Of a stretch of DNA of 64,000 bases, positions 53,093 to 63,844 are shown one piece after another. The stretch comes from Byssothecium circinans (lineage: Eukaryota > Ascomycota > Dothideomycetes > Pleosporales > Massarinaceae): contig ML976978.1 in assembly GCA_010015675.1 (NCBI GenBank), forward strand, positions 1,269,375 through 1,333,374, in the 5' to 3' direction. Position numbers and translations under genes: made by a program. The first letter of the stretch is position 1; each line of letters starts with the position of its first letter. Below the pieces are notes generated by a model that did not search any database, had not been told where the DNA came from, and saw only the letters and a list, made by a program, of their open reading frames with translations.

Positions 53093-55855
53093 TCAATGCT
53101 CATTACCAAGCCCTCCCCCACGCAGATAGATCCTCTTCGTGCCCCCGACTCTGCCCAAAGTGCCAAATTCCTGGCTCGGTTGCTTCTTCGCGCCCTTGTT
53201 GCGGTTCTCGCCGCGCGAGAATGTGCGACTCTCGTTTCGCGCTCCCGTACGACTCTCGTTGCGGACTGTCGATCTACTCTCGCTCCTGCTGTTTGTGCCT
53301 GGTCGGTCGGTCGACTGGGGAGTGTTGCCGGGCAGGTTGGTCCCGCTAACGCTACGGGCCTGCTTCATCATGCCTTCTATCCATTCTAATTTGTCATTGC
53401 TGAGATCGAGTTTCTTGCTCTTTGGACCAGCAAGTCCGACTTCATTCCCGTGCCATGAGGTCTTCGATGAACCTGTAGATGGCGCTGATGTCTCGTTGCT
53501 ACCGATTTGGGTTGGTGTAAAGTCCGGCATCGGTGGCGGAGGGTCGTCCTTTGAGATACCAATGCCGCTCGCTTTCACTGGCGTCGTATGGGTACTGCTG
53601 ACTTGCGTGCCGCCACTGAAACGTCGATCACGCTTGCTCATGGCACTCTCTGACCGACCAGGCGATGAGTCGATGTTGGGAAGCTCCAGGCCGCGAATCT
53701 CAAAGTTTTCGCTGCTGACTGCTCGTCGGCCATGATGCTCAGCATATTGCCTCAGGTATTCACCCAGATCCGCCCAGCCACCACCGACGCGCACCATGAC
53801 ACGTTCACCGTTTTCGCCAACACGTCGGATAAACAACTTCTGCGGGTGTTCTTTTCCGGGCTGCGTGAGATGGTAGAGCTTAATGTCGTTGTCACCACGT
53901 AATGAAGATACTGACTTCCGACCTGACAGAAGATTAGCTGGGTCAGGGTCTTGCTTCGCGGGTGACAAAGTGAGTTCAGGGGACTTCATGCTGCTATAGG
54001 AGCGCTGGGCACGAAGATATCCTTGACTACCTTTGTGTGTCACACCACGCGAAGATCTGCGTGCCCGAGCATCAGCGCCGGTTTTTGTCGTTAGGCGAAT
54101 GTGGGCGGGAATGGTAGTCAAAATGTCGGAGATTTTGCTTTCAAGATCATCGACAGTATGAGGTGATTTGTGCGAGAACTGTGTAGGTGGCCAAGGAGCA
54201 CTCTCTGCAGCTGCTTCCTTAGGGTCCTTACTCCGACGCTTGCTCATTGCGGCATTGAGAGCCGGACGGGGAGCTTTGAGTGCGCGGTTGTACGACGGTG
54301 ACTCGTCTATAGTGCCCGGTGGACTTGATGAGAAGGATAGTTCCGAAGCAAGGGATTCGATACTCGCCCGCCGTGATCTTGGTGGTGTCAAGGGTTCCAT
54401 CGCCTTTGCTTTATCAGAGTCTTCTGTTGTGATGTCTGTTGCGATGATGGCCGGAAAGTCGGAGTCGTGATGTGAATATGTTTGTTCAGAAGAACCATTT
54501 TCGTCCTCGATCTCCTCGATCTCGTTGTGGATTACAGTGTCGCCTTCTTCGAATTCGGACTCGTCCTCGGGATCTTCAGGCTGGAGTGCCGGCACCTGCA
54601 GTTCTTCTTCCACGATCGGGGGCGACACTGCAGGCGCGTCCGACGGGATCGCAGGGAAAATGTGGGGTTCATCTTTGACAGCCTCTACAGTGATTCTTGG
54701 CTTCGGTCTTTCACGAGGTGCGGAAGGCGTGTTTTCCGAAGCAAGGGGACCGGAATAGGAGTTGATCTTAAACAGCTGGCCCGAGTCCACGCGATCTTTT
54801 TGTGTATTCCTCCGCACATCGAACATGATGGTTTTGATATGCGACTCCTGAGTCCACTGCGCAAAGTCGTTTTCCACGCTCTCGAAAGTGTCGATCCAGC
54901 CTTCGGGCAAGCAGTCGTCGCGCCCCTCCAGTGTGTCCAGCCATCTGTCGAGTAAGCTTCCCAAGCTGCCAACTCTATCCCGGAGCACGCCCGAAATAGT
55001 GTCCACGGTACCTTTCCAGTTGGTGAAGGCAGTGTCTGAAGTGTCATCAGGGGGACCCAGCGCTTCCCAGCCCATGCGCATCGCGTTTTGCGCCGTCTTG
55101 AGGTTGTCCAGGAAGCGCGGGGCCTCGCGGAGGATGGTGACGCGTGCTGTCCACGTGCTGAGTCGCTCCTTGAGCAGAAAGTGGTGGGGGAGTGCGGAGA
55201 GGAGAGTCTGCGTAATGAGGAAGTTGAAATCGTCCACAGGCATGTAGGCGCGTCGATTGCTCGCATCGATGCCCGCAGAAGATGGCCTCGATCTGCCTGA
55301 CGGATGCATATCCAAGACATGGCCTTTCAGCTCTTCCACATCCAGCTCCAAGAGATCGTCGCTAATCTCGTCCAGTCTCGCCTCGTGTTGCTCGACCTCA
55401 ACCGACAGCAATGAGCCCCAGTACTCCAGGGCTGGAATCTGGCTCATATCCGCATCCTTGACGTGCTCTTTTATGCGCAGCTCCAAGCTCTTGCGGCGCT
55501 GCTCTCGAAACTGCTCGGTGGGCTGCTCAAAGGTGCCCGTCCATCCCCACTGGGCGAGCTCCTCGCTCCAACTCTTCAACCGCTGTGCTGCTTTGGCGAC
55601 TCGCGCACCCAGATCGCGCTCGGCCGGCGTCAGCGCCTCGATGCATGCGAATATTTTGTACTCTTCTACGGTCGTATCGAACGGCATCGGGCGCTGGGTG
55701 AATGCCTGCAGCGTCATCCCGGGCGAGAGATCGCGTAGATGGCTTTCATCCGTTGTTCCCAGCGCTCTGCCCCTTCGGGTGCCGGGCGACATGCCGGGCG
55801 AGGGCGGCCGGCGAGGCGATATGGGCGGCATGAGACGGACTGGACTGGACAACAT
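53093..55855 (-). CDS. GAR/GAS2-domain cytoskeletal protein
   Basis: Probable microtubule-associated linker. One exon, 920 aa. Residues ~50-330 are helical and spectrin-like (FACIEALTPAERDLGARVAK, LKSWSEELAQWGWTGTFEQP, WKGTVDTISGVLRDRVGSLG, LDRWLDTLEGRDDCLPEGW). A long acidic, Ser/Pro-rich region follows. The GAS2-related (GAR) domain is at about residues 665-710: KLFIRRVGENGERVMVRVGG, then GWADLGEYLRQYAEHHG; GAR domains bind microtubules. The C terminus is basic, with SRSESRSTVRNESRTGARNE repeats, ending GGLGNEH. It is divergent from the M28 peptidase gene. Confidence 0.82.
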   Translation of the reverse strand: MLSSPVRLMPPISPRRPPSPGMSPGTRRGRALGTTDESHLRDLSPGMTLQAFTQRPMPFDTTVEEYKIFACIEALTPAERDLGARVAKAAQRLKSWSEELAQWGWTGTFEQPTEQFREQRRKSLELRIKEHVKDADMSQIPALEYWGSLLSVEVEQHEARLDEISDDLLELDVEELKGHVLDMHPSGRSRPSSAGIDASNRRAYMPVDDFNFLITQTLLSALPHHFLLKERLSTWTARVTILREAPRFLDNLKTAQNAMRMGWEALGPPDDTSDTAFTNWKGTVDTISGVLRDRVGSLGSLLDRWLDTLEGRDDCLPEGWIDTFESVENDFAQWTQESHIKTIMFDVRRNTQKDRVDSGQLFKINSYSGPLASENTPSAPRERPKPRITVEAVKDEPHIFPAIPSDAPAVSPPIVEEELQVPALQPEDPEDESEFEEGDTVIHNEIEEIEDENGSSEQTYSHHDSDFPAIIATDITTEDSDKAKAMEPLTPPRSRRASIESLASELSFSSSPPGTIDESPSYNRALKAPRPALNAAMSKRRSKDPKEAAAESAPWPPTQFSHKSPHTVDDLESKISDILTTIPAHIRLTTKTGADARARRSSRGVTHKGSQGYLRAQRSYSSMKSPELTLSPAKQDPDPANLLSGRKSVSSLRGDNDIKLYHLTQPGKEHPQKLFIRRVGENGERVMVRVGGGWADLGEYLRQYAEHHGRRAVSSENFEIRGLELPNIDSSPGRSESAMSKRDRRFSGGTQVSSTHTTPVKASGIGISKDDPPPPMPDFTPTQIGSNETSAPSTGSSKTSWHGNEVGLAGPKSKKLDLSNDKLEWIEGMMKQARSVSGTNLPGNTPQSTDRPGTNSRSESRSTVRNESRTGARNESRTFSRGENRNKGAKKQPSQEFGTLGRVGGTKRIYLRGGGLGNEH

Positions 55856-56910
55856 GGTGGTGTTGTGGAGCGGCGATGGGAGGAGATAAGGCGGGCATGC
55901 GGGCGGAGAAGGTTTGACTGTCCCTCTTTGGCGGGTTTACGCAGTTTGGTTTGCCGTTTGCTGTTTGCTGTGAGGTTAGTGGTTAGTAACGCGCCTCCTC
56001 TCTTGCAGGCCGCTGTGGAAAGGTGGAAAGGTGGAAAGGGCGATGTTGTACATGTGCATTGTAATTGTTCGGCGGCTGAGTCGCGGATAAACAGCTTCTG
56101 AGACAGGTCTAGCGTGCTTACCAAGTGCGTCTGACGTAGTGCAGTCACCACCGCTACTCCTACAGCCTCCTGCCAGTCGACGTTGGAGAGGCGGGTGCAA
56201 CGGACACGACACGGGGAAAGCGCTTACGGGCATGATTTGACATCACCACGCCAATTTCTCGCAAACCTTCTGCCGTCATCGCGTACCACAGCGCGGCAGG
56301 CAAAATGTACTGCACATGCTTTCAGTTGGAATGAAGGCGCAACCAGGAGGCTTAGACTGTTAGACATGCGAGGCGGACCGAACAAGGATGTATCTACCGG
56401 ACTTGTACTCCACCGAGTAGGTACTGGTAGAATCGTTCGGCCAGACGATGGTTGCTACTTTGCGACTGGAGAAGAACGGCACTCTGTATACAAACCCTTT
56501 CCCAGGCCTCACTTGGACTACCAGTCTTTTATTAAACTCTCAAACGCTGTCGGACACGACTCGGTCGGTAAGTGACTAGTTTATTACCTCAACGGGTTCC
56601 TCGTATTCTCACTGTACACCCCGCCCGTTACCGTCATGGTGTGCTCGGCCAAGCAATGTGAAAGAGTATTTCCCCGCGTAAACGGCTATTTGCACCTGCC
56701 CAATCCAGCATGAGGCTTCTGTAGTTCGATAACGGGTTCCCGCCGAGATGCTGCCTTCTTGCACAAAACGATGATCAACAAGCCAACGGACCGAGTTGAA
56801 TGATGCTGACAGCGGCCCACTTTTGACGTTATCGGCGTCGCTCTCTGCCTATATAAATTGCTGCCCTCGTACTCGCACCATGTTTTAGTTCTCTTGTACC
56901 ATTTGCTCTT
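55856..56910. other. Divergent intergenic region
   Basis: Upstream regions of the GAR gene and the M28 peptidase. A short tandem AAGGTGGA stretch lies near 56018-56039. No gene seen. Confidence 0.4.
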
Positions 56911-59166
56911 ATGCGTACCTCCAATATGAGGCTGATTCTAGTGTTAATTGGTGCCATTGGGGCTCAGGCCTGTCAAAGGGACCTCACCCTTACACATGCT
57001 CATCGTCATGTCAAAAGACAAAACAAGAACGCAACCTTTCCCCCCGTCCTGGACGCGAACGAACAAGTACTGATCAGTTCGTTCGATAACACTTCGATTT
57101 CACAATGGTCGTATTACTACAGTAGGTTGAATGCTGCAGCAGTGTTACAACTGCTAACCCTAGCCAGCCCATGGAAATCACGTAGCCGGCCTTAACAAAA
57201 CGATGGCCCAGTGGACAGCAGATAAATTCGCCGAGTATGGATTCACTTCGAGACTAGACGAATACTACGTCTTCCTCAACTATCCCATATCACAGTCGCT
57301 CTCCCTCATATACCCTAATGGAAGCACATTGGAAGCATCCCTCACAGAAGCTGTGTTACCCGAGGACGACACCTCAAGCTACCCGGACCGGATTCCCACC
57401 TTCCACGGCTATTCCTTCAGCGGTAACGCATCCGCCGAGTACGTCTACGTTGGCAGAGGTCAGCGAGTCGACTTCGAGCGCCTGAAAGCTCTTGGTGTGG
57501 AGCTCGAAGGCAAGATTGCCCTAGCAAAGTATGGATTCGCATTTCGCGGCCTCAAGGTCAAGAATGCTCAAGATTACGGCATGATCGGTGCTGTCATCTT
57601 TGTCGATCCTGGAGACGACGGAAACGTGACCGAAGCAAAGGGCGCAATTCCTTATCCTAACGGACCAGCACGAAATCCTACCTCTGTGCAAAGAGGAAGT
57701 GTTCAATTTCTGAGCATATATCCGGGAGACCCAACTACTCCTGGATACGTATCAAAGCCAGGTGTCCCGAGAGCAGACAAGAGCGGGAGCGTTCCCCGCA
57801 TCCCCTCTCTGCCTATTTCATGGCTAGATGCGCAGCCGATACTAAAAGCGTTGGACGGTTATGGTACTACCGGTAGGGCCGTCAATCGTTCTGGTTGGGT
57901 CGGCGGAATTCCAAACGTCACCTACAGCACCGGTCAAGGCTCGGGCGCCCGTCTCTCACTTTCCAATATTATGAACGATACTTTCAACCCAATCTACAAT
58001 GCTATCGGAGTCATTAACGGTACAAACCAAGACGAAGTGCTTATTATCGGGAACCATCGGGACGCATGGATAGTGGGAGGAGCAGCGGATCCCAATTCCG
58101 GCTCTGCGGTCTTGATTGAACTTGCCAAGGCCTTTTCCGCTTTGTCAGCAACTGGATGGAAACCACTACGGACGATTGTGCTCGCATCATGGGACGCAGA
58201 AGAGTACGGTTTGGTCGGGAGGTAAGTTGTTTTACAGTACACTTCTGACATAGTCGCGGACGCTAATTGGCCCCTAGCACAGAATGGGTTGAAGAATACA
58301 TTCCCTGGTTGAAGACTGCAGCAATATCTTATCTAAACGTGGACGTCGCAGTGTCTGGTCCTATTCCAGACTTTTCCGCAACACCTGATCTACACGCCAT
58401 CGCTAGAAACGTCATGAAGAAGGTTGTCTACCCCTTCCATGGCAACACTAATCACACTCTCTACGATGTATGGCAAAGCATTGCTGGCGGAGAATTCGGC
58501 GTCCTAGGAAGCGGCAGCGACTACACCGCCTTCCTACACCAAGGCATTGCTTCAATTGACCTAGGGGCTGGTCCTGGACCAAATGACCCCGTCTACCACT
58601 ACCACTCCAACTACGACTCTTACCACTGGATGTCCACATTCGGCGACCCAGGTTTCCACACCCACAAAGCTATCGGCCAATACGTCACTCTCCTCGCCTA
58701 TCATTTAATTACCGATCCCGTACTCCCGCTCGAGCCCGCCGACTACGTCCCAGAACTCAGCATGTACCTCAGCGAGCTCGAAGATACAGTCTCCGCCGCA
58801 TCCTCCAACACGACTCTCGATCTCTCCCCCCTCATAACCGCCGTCTCCACCTTCTCCTCCTCCGCCCAGCAATTCAACGATCTCCGCTCCCTCGCCATCT
58901 CCACAAATAACACCGACCTCTTCACCGCAGTCAACCACAAAGCGCGCGACTTCTCGCGCGGTTTCACCAGCCAGGGCGGTCTCCCCGGCCGTGAATTCTT
59001 CCAGAATCTGATCTTTTCTCCGGGCTTGGATACGGCATATGCACCAGTCACTTATCCGGGAATTACGGAGAGTATTACGTTTCAGAATAATTTTACGTTG
59101 GCGGGGGAGTTTGTGTTGAAGACAGCGAGGGCTATCGAGGTTGCGGCTAATATCTTAAAGACCTGA
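56911..59166 (+). CDS. Glutamate carboxypeptidase II-like M28B metallopeptidase, secreted or vacuolar
   Basis: Zinc peptidase of the PSMA/transferrin-receptor-like family. Three exons: 56911-57121, 57168-58221 and 58278-59166, with introns of 46 and 56 bp, giving 717 aa. A signal peptide (MRLILVLIGAIGAQA) and HVKRQ, a possible Kex2 site, begin the protein. Exon 2 opens with THGNHVAGLNKTMAQW. A PA domain (~residues 150-260) contains LEGKIALAKYGFAFRGLKVK. The di-zinc site is complete: GNHRDAW (His), ADPNSG (Asp), WDAEEYGLVGSTEW (Glu-Glu, across the second splice), a later DVAVSGP Asp, and YHYHSNYDSYHW (His). A TFR-dimer domain closes the protein. Many NxT/S sites fit secretion. Confidence 0.92.
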
Positions 59167-60359
59167 GATGGGCTCATGTTGGAGATTTGATGGGTTAGAG
59201 GCTATGGCTGGCTGGATAAAAGTGGGTAGATTGAGCTCTCGCGAGCTACCTTGATGACAAAGACTAAATAATGTATGAATGATTTTGAATATACTAGTAC
59301 GGAATTCTTGAACATTTTGATGTGTTGCGAGTGTTGAAAAAGGGTCCGTGTAGTTTGATGGATAATTAGTCTTTGTGTTGCTTCCTTTGCCTCCCGGCGT
59401 GCGTTCTTTCCCTATAGTCTTTTTTCATCCTATGTCTTATCCTCCTAACGTCTGTTCTTTCCCTGTGCTCGCTCTTTCCCTCTTACTCTTTACGTTTTAA
59501 TTTAACGTAAAGCACCACCAGGACGGCCACACCATTAAGAGAGCCGCTTTTCTTTAGCAATACTAACTTACTTAACTTTATTATCTACATTAACTAATAG
59601 CGTTACCTTTACTAACGCGCTTATACTAATGATACACACGGGCTTGCGCCACTATGGTTGCTATTTCCCTAAAAGTTGTACTCCGGATGGGGGATGGGGA
59701 CAGCCGAAGGATTCTTCATATTGAAAGGGGAAGCCATGAGTGTGGATGAAGAAAGGAAGCTGGGCGAGAGAAACAGCTCGAATTTATACGGTGCGACCTT
59801 AACCAAGCGAGCATGTGAAAAGCACATGCCTAGAGGATTCATCCCGTGTGAAGCTAGATATTAGTAATAACCGCTACAAACTTGGCCCTCATGACCTTCC
59901 ATCCAACCTCGCGATGACTGCAACTCTAGATTTTCCTAAAATAGGGGCATTTTTTTGCATCTTTTAACCCCTATTTTAGAGTCTAAAACACCCTAAAGTA
60001 GGGTGATTTTTTTGCGCAATTAGGGGTTCTTTCCCCAAAATACGGTATTTATCCCCTATTTTAGGGGAAACGAGGTTGTAGTCGCGGGCCTTGGATTTTG
60101 ATTTCAGCAGTTTCGGCCTACATATCTCTATTCAGACTAGGTAGGGCTTTGGATTTAGCGTGGCAAGCATGGTGTTTTCTAGACGGGCAGCTATCCTTTT
60201 TCGTAGACCTCAACTTTCTTCGCCAGCGTTCCTGGAGCGGGCTGGCACATGCAAGAATGAATGAATGGAAATGATTCACGACCACCTGTATCACGTGCCA
60301 AGGTGAAACAAAGAGTGAAAACGCAAATGATGCGTAATGCCTGATTGGGTGAAATTGGC
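59167..60359. other. Intergenic region containing a MITE-like element
   Basis: 59480-59640 is TpA-rich with ACTTAACTTA-type motifs also seen at the end of the window. A hairpin element lies at 59910-60086. No gene seen. Confidence 0.4.
59910..60086. mobile_element. MITE-like hairpin element
   Basis: 177 bp with imperfect terminal inverted repeats (CGCGATGACTGCAACTC on the left, CGCGACTACAACCTC on the right strand) and nested palindromes of CCTAAAATAGGGG / CCCCTATTTTAG. The whole stretch can fold into a long AT-rich hairpin. There is no coding capacity. No clear target-site duplication was found. Confidence 0.5.
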
Positions 60360-61947
60360 CTAGTTCCAGTACCACTGAGTGTTCTTTGTGCCAATGCCCA
60401 GATCTTCCAATTTTTGAGCCACATATTGAAGGCAAGCACCACCGTCAGGCTTGTAATGACCGCTGGCATCATTGGCCATGGCGATAACCGATTGAATAGC
60501 GTAGTTGGCATCAACCCGAAATTCTCCTGCACAGATGACTGGATCGCCGCTACCGAGCTGGCTGTGGCGGGTATAATTTGCGCGATCGTCGTGATCCCAC
60601 CACTTGTAGACTATCGCGCCATTTGGCTTGTACACCCACGTATAACTATTTCCATCCGAGTTGGGGCGGAGGACTGTACACGTTTTGGTCTTCATTTCGT
60701 CTCCGATGATCTTGCCTCGGTAGTATCCGAGTAACATGCCGACTCCATCAATCTCCGAGGGGTTGTATGTGCGCCATTTCAATATGTCCTGAAAGAAAAC
60801 ATTAGTCATTTACTCGAACTATAAAACAAACCCATCTACCCCTTACCCTTAGACAGAAGGAATCACTTACCAGTATATAGGGCATCCAAGTCACTGGATA
60901 GGTGGTACCGGAGAAGTCAAGTGGTTTGGGGCTGTCAGATATGTTGAGTCCCAAAGAGTATCCGTTTATCCCGACGATGAGCTCTGCGGCACCTGTACAG
61001 TATGTGGCCAAACGTGTCTCATACTTCTCTCGTTCGGGAAGATTGTTTTGCGCCGTCACATTTCCCGAGGAATCAAGTTGGAAAACATACCCGTTGTTGG
61101 CAAAGTATGCCACACCGCCGTCACCCACTGCGACATCTGTGATCGTGTATCCACTTCCGGGCAGACTGGTCGAGTATAATTTTGTCAAGTAGGTCGTGTT
61201 GAAGCAGATGCCGTATCCATTGGTCCCAGCATATAAGCGAGAGTTGATTTTGTCCAATGCCAGCCGAACCTCATGTTTTCCGGTGTCTTTGAGGCCGTCC
61301 TTTGTTATCTCCTTTCCAGTGGATGCGTTCAACATGTATAGATATCCTGCACATGCAGAAAAACCAAGTCCGACTCCACCGACCACTGAAGTGATATCTT
61401 CACCGCAGCCGGGCAAGCTCGTAGTCCATCTTGTCACCAGAGTGGATGGGTCCAAGCCAAATGCATATCCATTGATGCCGACAAGAAGACAGGAATCCGA
61501 TATAGTAAGCCCAAGGCGCGTTTCATCTTTGCCGTATCCAGGGAGATTGTTTCTTGCTTTGACCGTCCCGTTGTCCGGGTCAAGGCGGTAGACGTATCCA
61601 TTAGAGCCTGCGTAGACCCCATTGACTCCACAAAGGACCGATACCAGTTCATAGCCCGAATCAGGCAAGGACGTCGACCATTGAGTGTAGAGTGAGTCCG
61701 GATCAAGCCCCAGGACGTATCCATTGGTACCCACAATCAACACTGAAGCATCAACGGGAGACGCTAGCCGTACCTCATGTTCACCCATACCGCTCAGTGA
61801 GTTTTTGGCCGACACGCTCCCGTCCTTGGGGTTTATTCGCAGGACGTATCCATGGCTTCCGGCATACACCCCCTTCTCATTCACAAGCGGGCTAACAATA
61901 TCGTACCCTGTGTCAGGAAGGCCGGTCTCCCACTTCGTGTTCAGCAT
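60360..61947 (-). CDS. PQQ-like beta-propeller protein with an unrecognised C-terminal domain
   Basis: Not assigned to a pathway. Two exons (60871-61947 and 60360-60788) flank an 82-bp intron (GTAAGT..TTTCAG), giving 501 aa. Exon 1 encodes seven to eight ~46-residue repeats, each with a variant of VYAGSNGYVYRLDPDNG or LVGINGYAFGLDPSTL and a TRWTTSLPGCG-like strand, i.e. a closed propeller. Exon 2 forms a separate domain: EIDGVGMLLGYYRGKIIGD, WVYKPNGAIVYKWWDHD, ICAGEFRVDANYAIQSV and NDASGHYKPDGGACLQYV, whose AGE..SGHY..P pattern looks like a conserved fold. There is no signal peptide. The frame stays open 5' of the ATG with a possible acceptor, so the N terminus may continue into another exon, perhaps lost to the adjacent repeat. 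Confidence 0.65.
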
Positions 61948-63189
61948 GTTGTCGCCGTCAAACTCGGAATTTCGAAAGAAGACTAATCGAATATTGGGAA
62001 AGTAAAGTGAAGGGGAATTTCAACCTCTTTGTGCAGTAGGCCAAAACCGGTGAACCTTCAAGGCGAGCACTGAATTTTTTTTACAAATTGGATGCCTTCT
62101 AGAGTGGTAGGTACCGGTGTATTGGGTTCGGTGAGAAATAAAGGAGCAGATTTTCCTATTGGACGCACAATACGTTAAAGGATATTAGAAGCGAGCCTCA
62201 CCCTATGGACGCGCTCTGGTATATATTATACTAGTATTGATATTTTATACCAGTGAATAGATATTTTATACCAGTATTTTTATACTAGTATAATATATCT
62301 ATTTAATCTAATAAGGATTATTCAGCTACACTTTTTTAATAAAGATTTACACATAAACAAGCTTAGATGTGTAAGGCTCTATAGGCGTCTACATAGTAAC
62401 TAAATAAAGTGTAAATATAGTTAATTTAGGCAAATCTAACGCGCGTACGTCACTCGCAGCACCTTATTTACCTTTAGTGTAGGTGCGTAGGGGGGTGTAT
62501 ATAGGTAGTGGTACTGCACTTAGTTAGTGAGCTGACAGCCTTAGTGCTAACTGCATAGAGCCTGACTATATATAGAGTAGCGTAAAACACTATATACCCT
62601 ACATCTACTAACTAATTAGAGGCTAATATACGTGACTATTTTAGATAATTTTTTATACCAGTTTTCAGCTGGTATAAGTTATACCAGGGCGCATCCTTAG
62701 GGCAGTTACACAACGGCATTGGAACCTTCGTATTTATGCAACAAAACGTATTCAGAGTTTGCATACGTACATAATATATTTGTGTGACACATGAACACGC
62801 ACGATTTGTAAACAGATAATAGCGAGACTTGATTCATTTGTCAGCTAAACACGCGTCCTGCTTGTCCGGTGAAGCCCTACAGTTCGCTTGCGGAGAACAT
62901 ACCGGGGACACCGACGTGTTGTATCCCAATCACAGACGAGGTCTTTATAGCCTGAAATATAGTGGCTGCATGGCTAAGAGAACTTGCTAAATCCGGCGAT
63001 TGTACATCGCCGATGAAGGATGTCTAGCTAGGCGGCTCACCTTAAACATCGTCGCAGATATGGTACTGTTAATTTCAATCCCCCGCCCCTCAAGTTGTCA
63101 AGCACATTCAACTATTCAACTTATCTCTTCAGACCAATCACCTAACTATCTTCTCATTGTGGCATTCTCCCTGACTGCTAAAAAGGTAG
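61948..63189. other. Intergenic region with a TpA-rich element
   Basis: Contains the MITE-like element at 62201-62702. The rest shows no gene. Confidence 0.4.
62201..62702. mobile_element. RIP-affected MITE-like DNA element
   Basis: About 502 bp, very TpA-rich, without coding capacity. The ends form ~33-bp imperfect inverted repeats (left CCCTATGGACGCGCTCTGG, right on the other strand CCCTAAGGATGCGCCCTGG), continuing into TATACCAG/TATACTAG boxes. Most mismatches between the arms are C/T, as RIP would make. The target-site duplication is not resolved. Confidence 0.55.
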
Positions 63190-63844
63190 AGCTGCGCGGC
63201 TCGTGGCCTATGTCCAGAAGAAGGATGGTGCCTGGACATTCTCCAAGCTGGACCTTAACAACCACATCGGTAACGACAATGGCCAATTCAATGTCAATAT
63301 GACCGGGTGGCACAACTCCGCGCTGGAGTCGTCGTGCAGAATCAAGAATTCCTTCCTCTTCGCCAAGCTTCGAAACATCCACGGTTCCTGGAGCGGAGAC
63401 CATGGGATGAATGCATCAACCTCGATCTCTTCATCACCAATGACGATGGTAAATTGATCTTCAAGAAACTGTAATTCCATCTTCCTCTGAAAACTTATGA
63501 CCACATCTAATCGATGATACAGTTCCGACTCTATCCTCCTATCCGGTCTATGCTTCCAGCTGCAAGGCACAAAGCTCTGTGGCTCGTGCATCACCCCCGG
63601 TGGAAAGTTTCAATACTCTGAAATCGATCTGAACAGCCACTATTCCAATATCAATGGCACATTCCATTCTGACGATCGAGGATACGCTGCGACTGGAAAG
63701 TCGTTCCGTCTTGAGGTAAATCCGACCGCGTTGACACTCGTAGGCGAACTGAGAAACTATTCGCACAACTACCAAAAGGCTGAGGCGAATCTCAGTGTGT
63801 GCATTGTCAACGACAATGGCCGACTCAAGTTTGTCAAACAGTGA
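63190..63844 (+). pseudogene. Two-domain cyanovirin-N homologue (CVNH lectin), frame-damaged
   Basis: Carbohydrate-binding CVNH fold in tandem. Domain 1 reads from an acceptor at 63189 (RLVAYVQKKDGAWTFSKLDL, NHIGNDNGQFNV, AKLRNIHGSWSGD). Its end, CINLDLFITNDDGKLIFKKL, lies in another frame, so one base is lost or two gained near 63400. A 52-bp intron (63471-63522, GTAATT..TCTAAT..ACAG) leads to domain 2: GLCFQLQGTKLCGSCITPGG, KFQYSEIDLNSHYSNINGTF, TLVGELRNYSHNYQKAEANL and CIVNDNGRLKFVKQ, ending at TGA 63842-63844. No start codon in phase with domain 1 was found upstream. It could be a pseudogene or carry a sequence error; the second domain is intact. Confidence 0.7.

Noticed and set aside
54168..55889. 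Several long open frames on the plus strand across the GAR gene
   Set aside because: They are antisense shadows of a 920-codon gene with clear domains; none shows a domain of its own.
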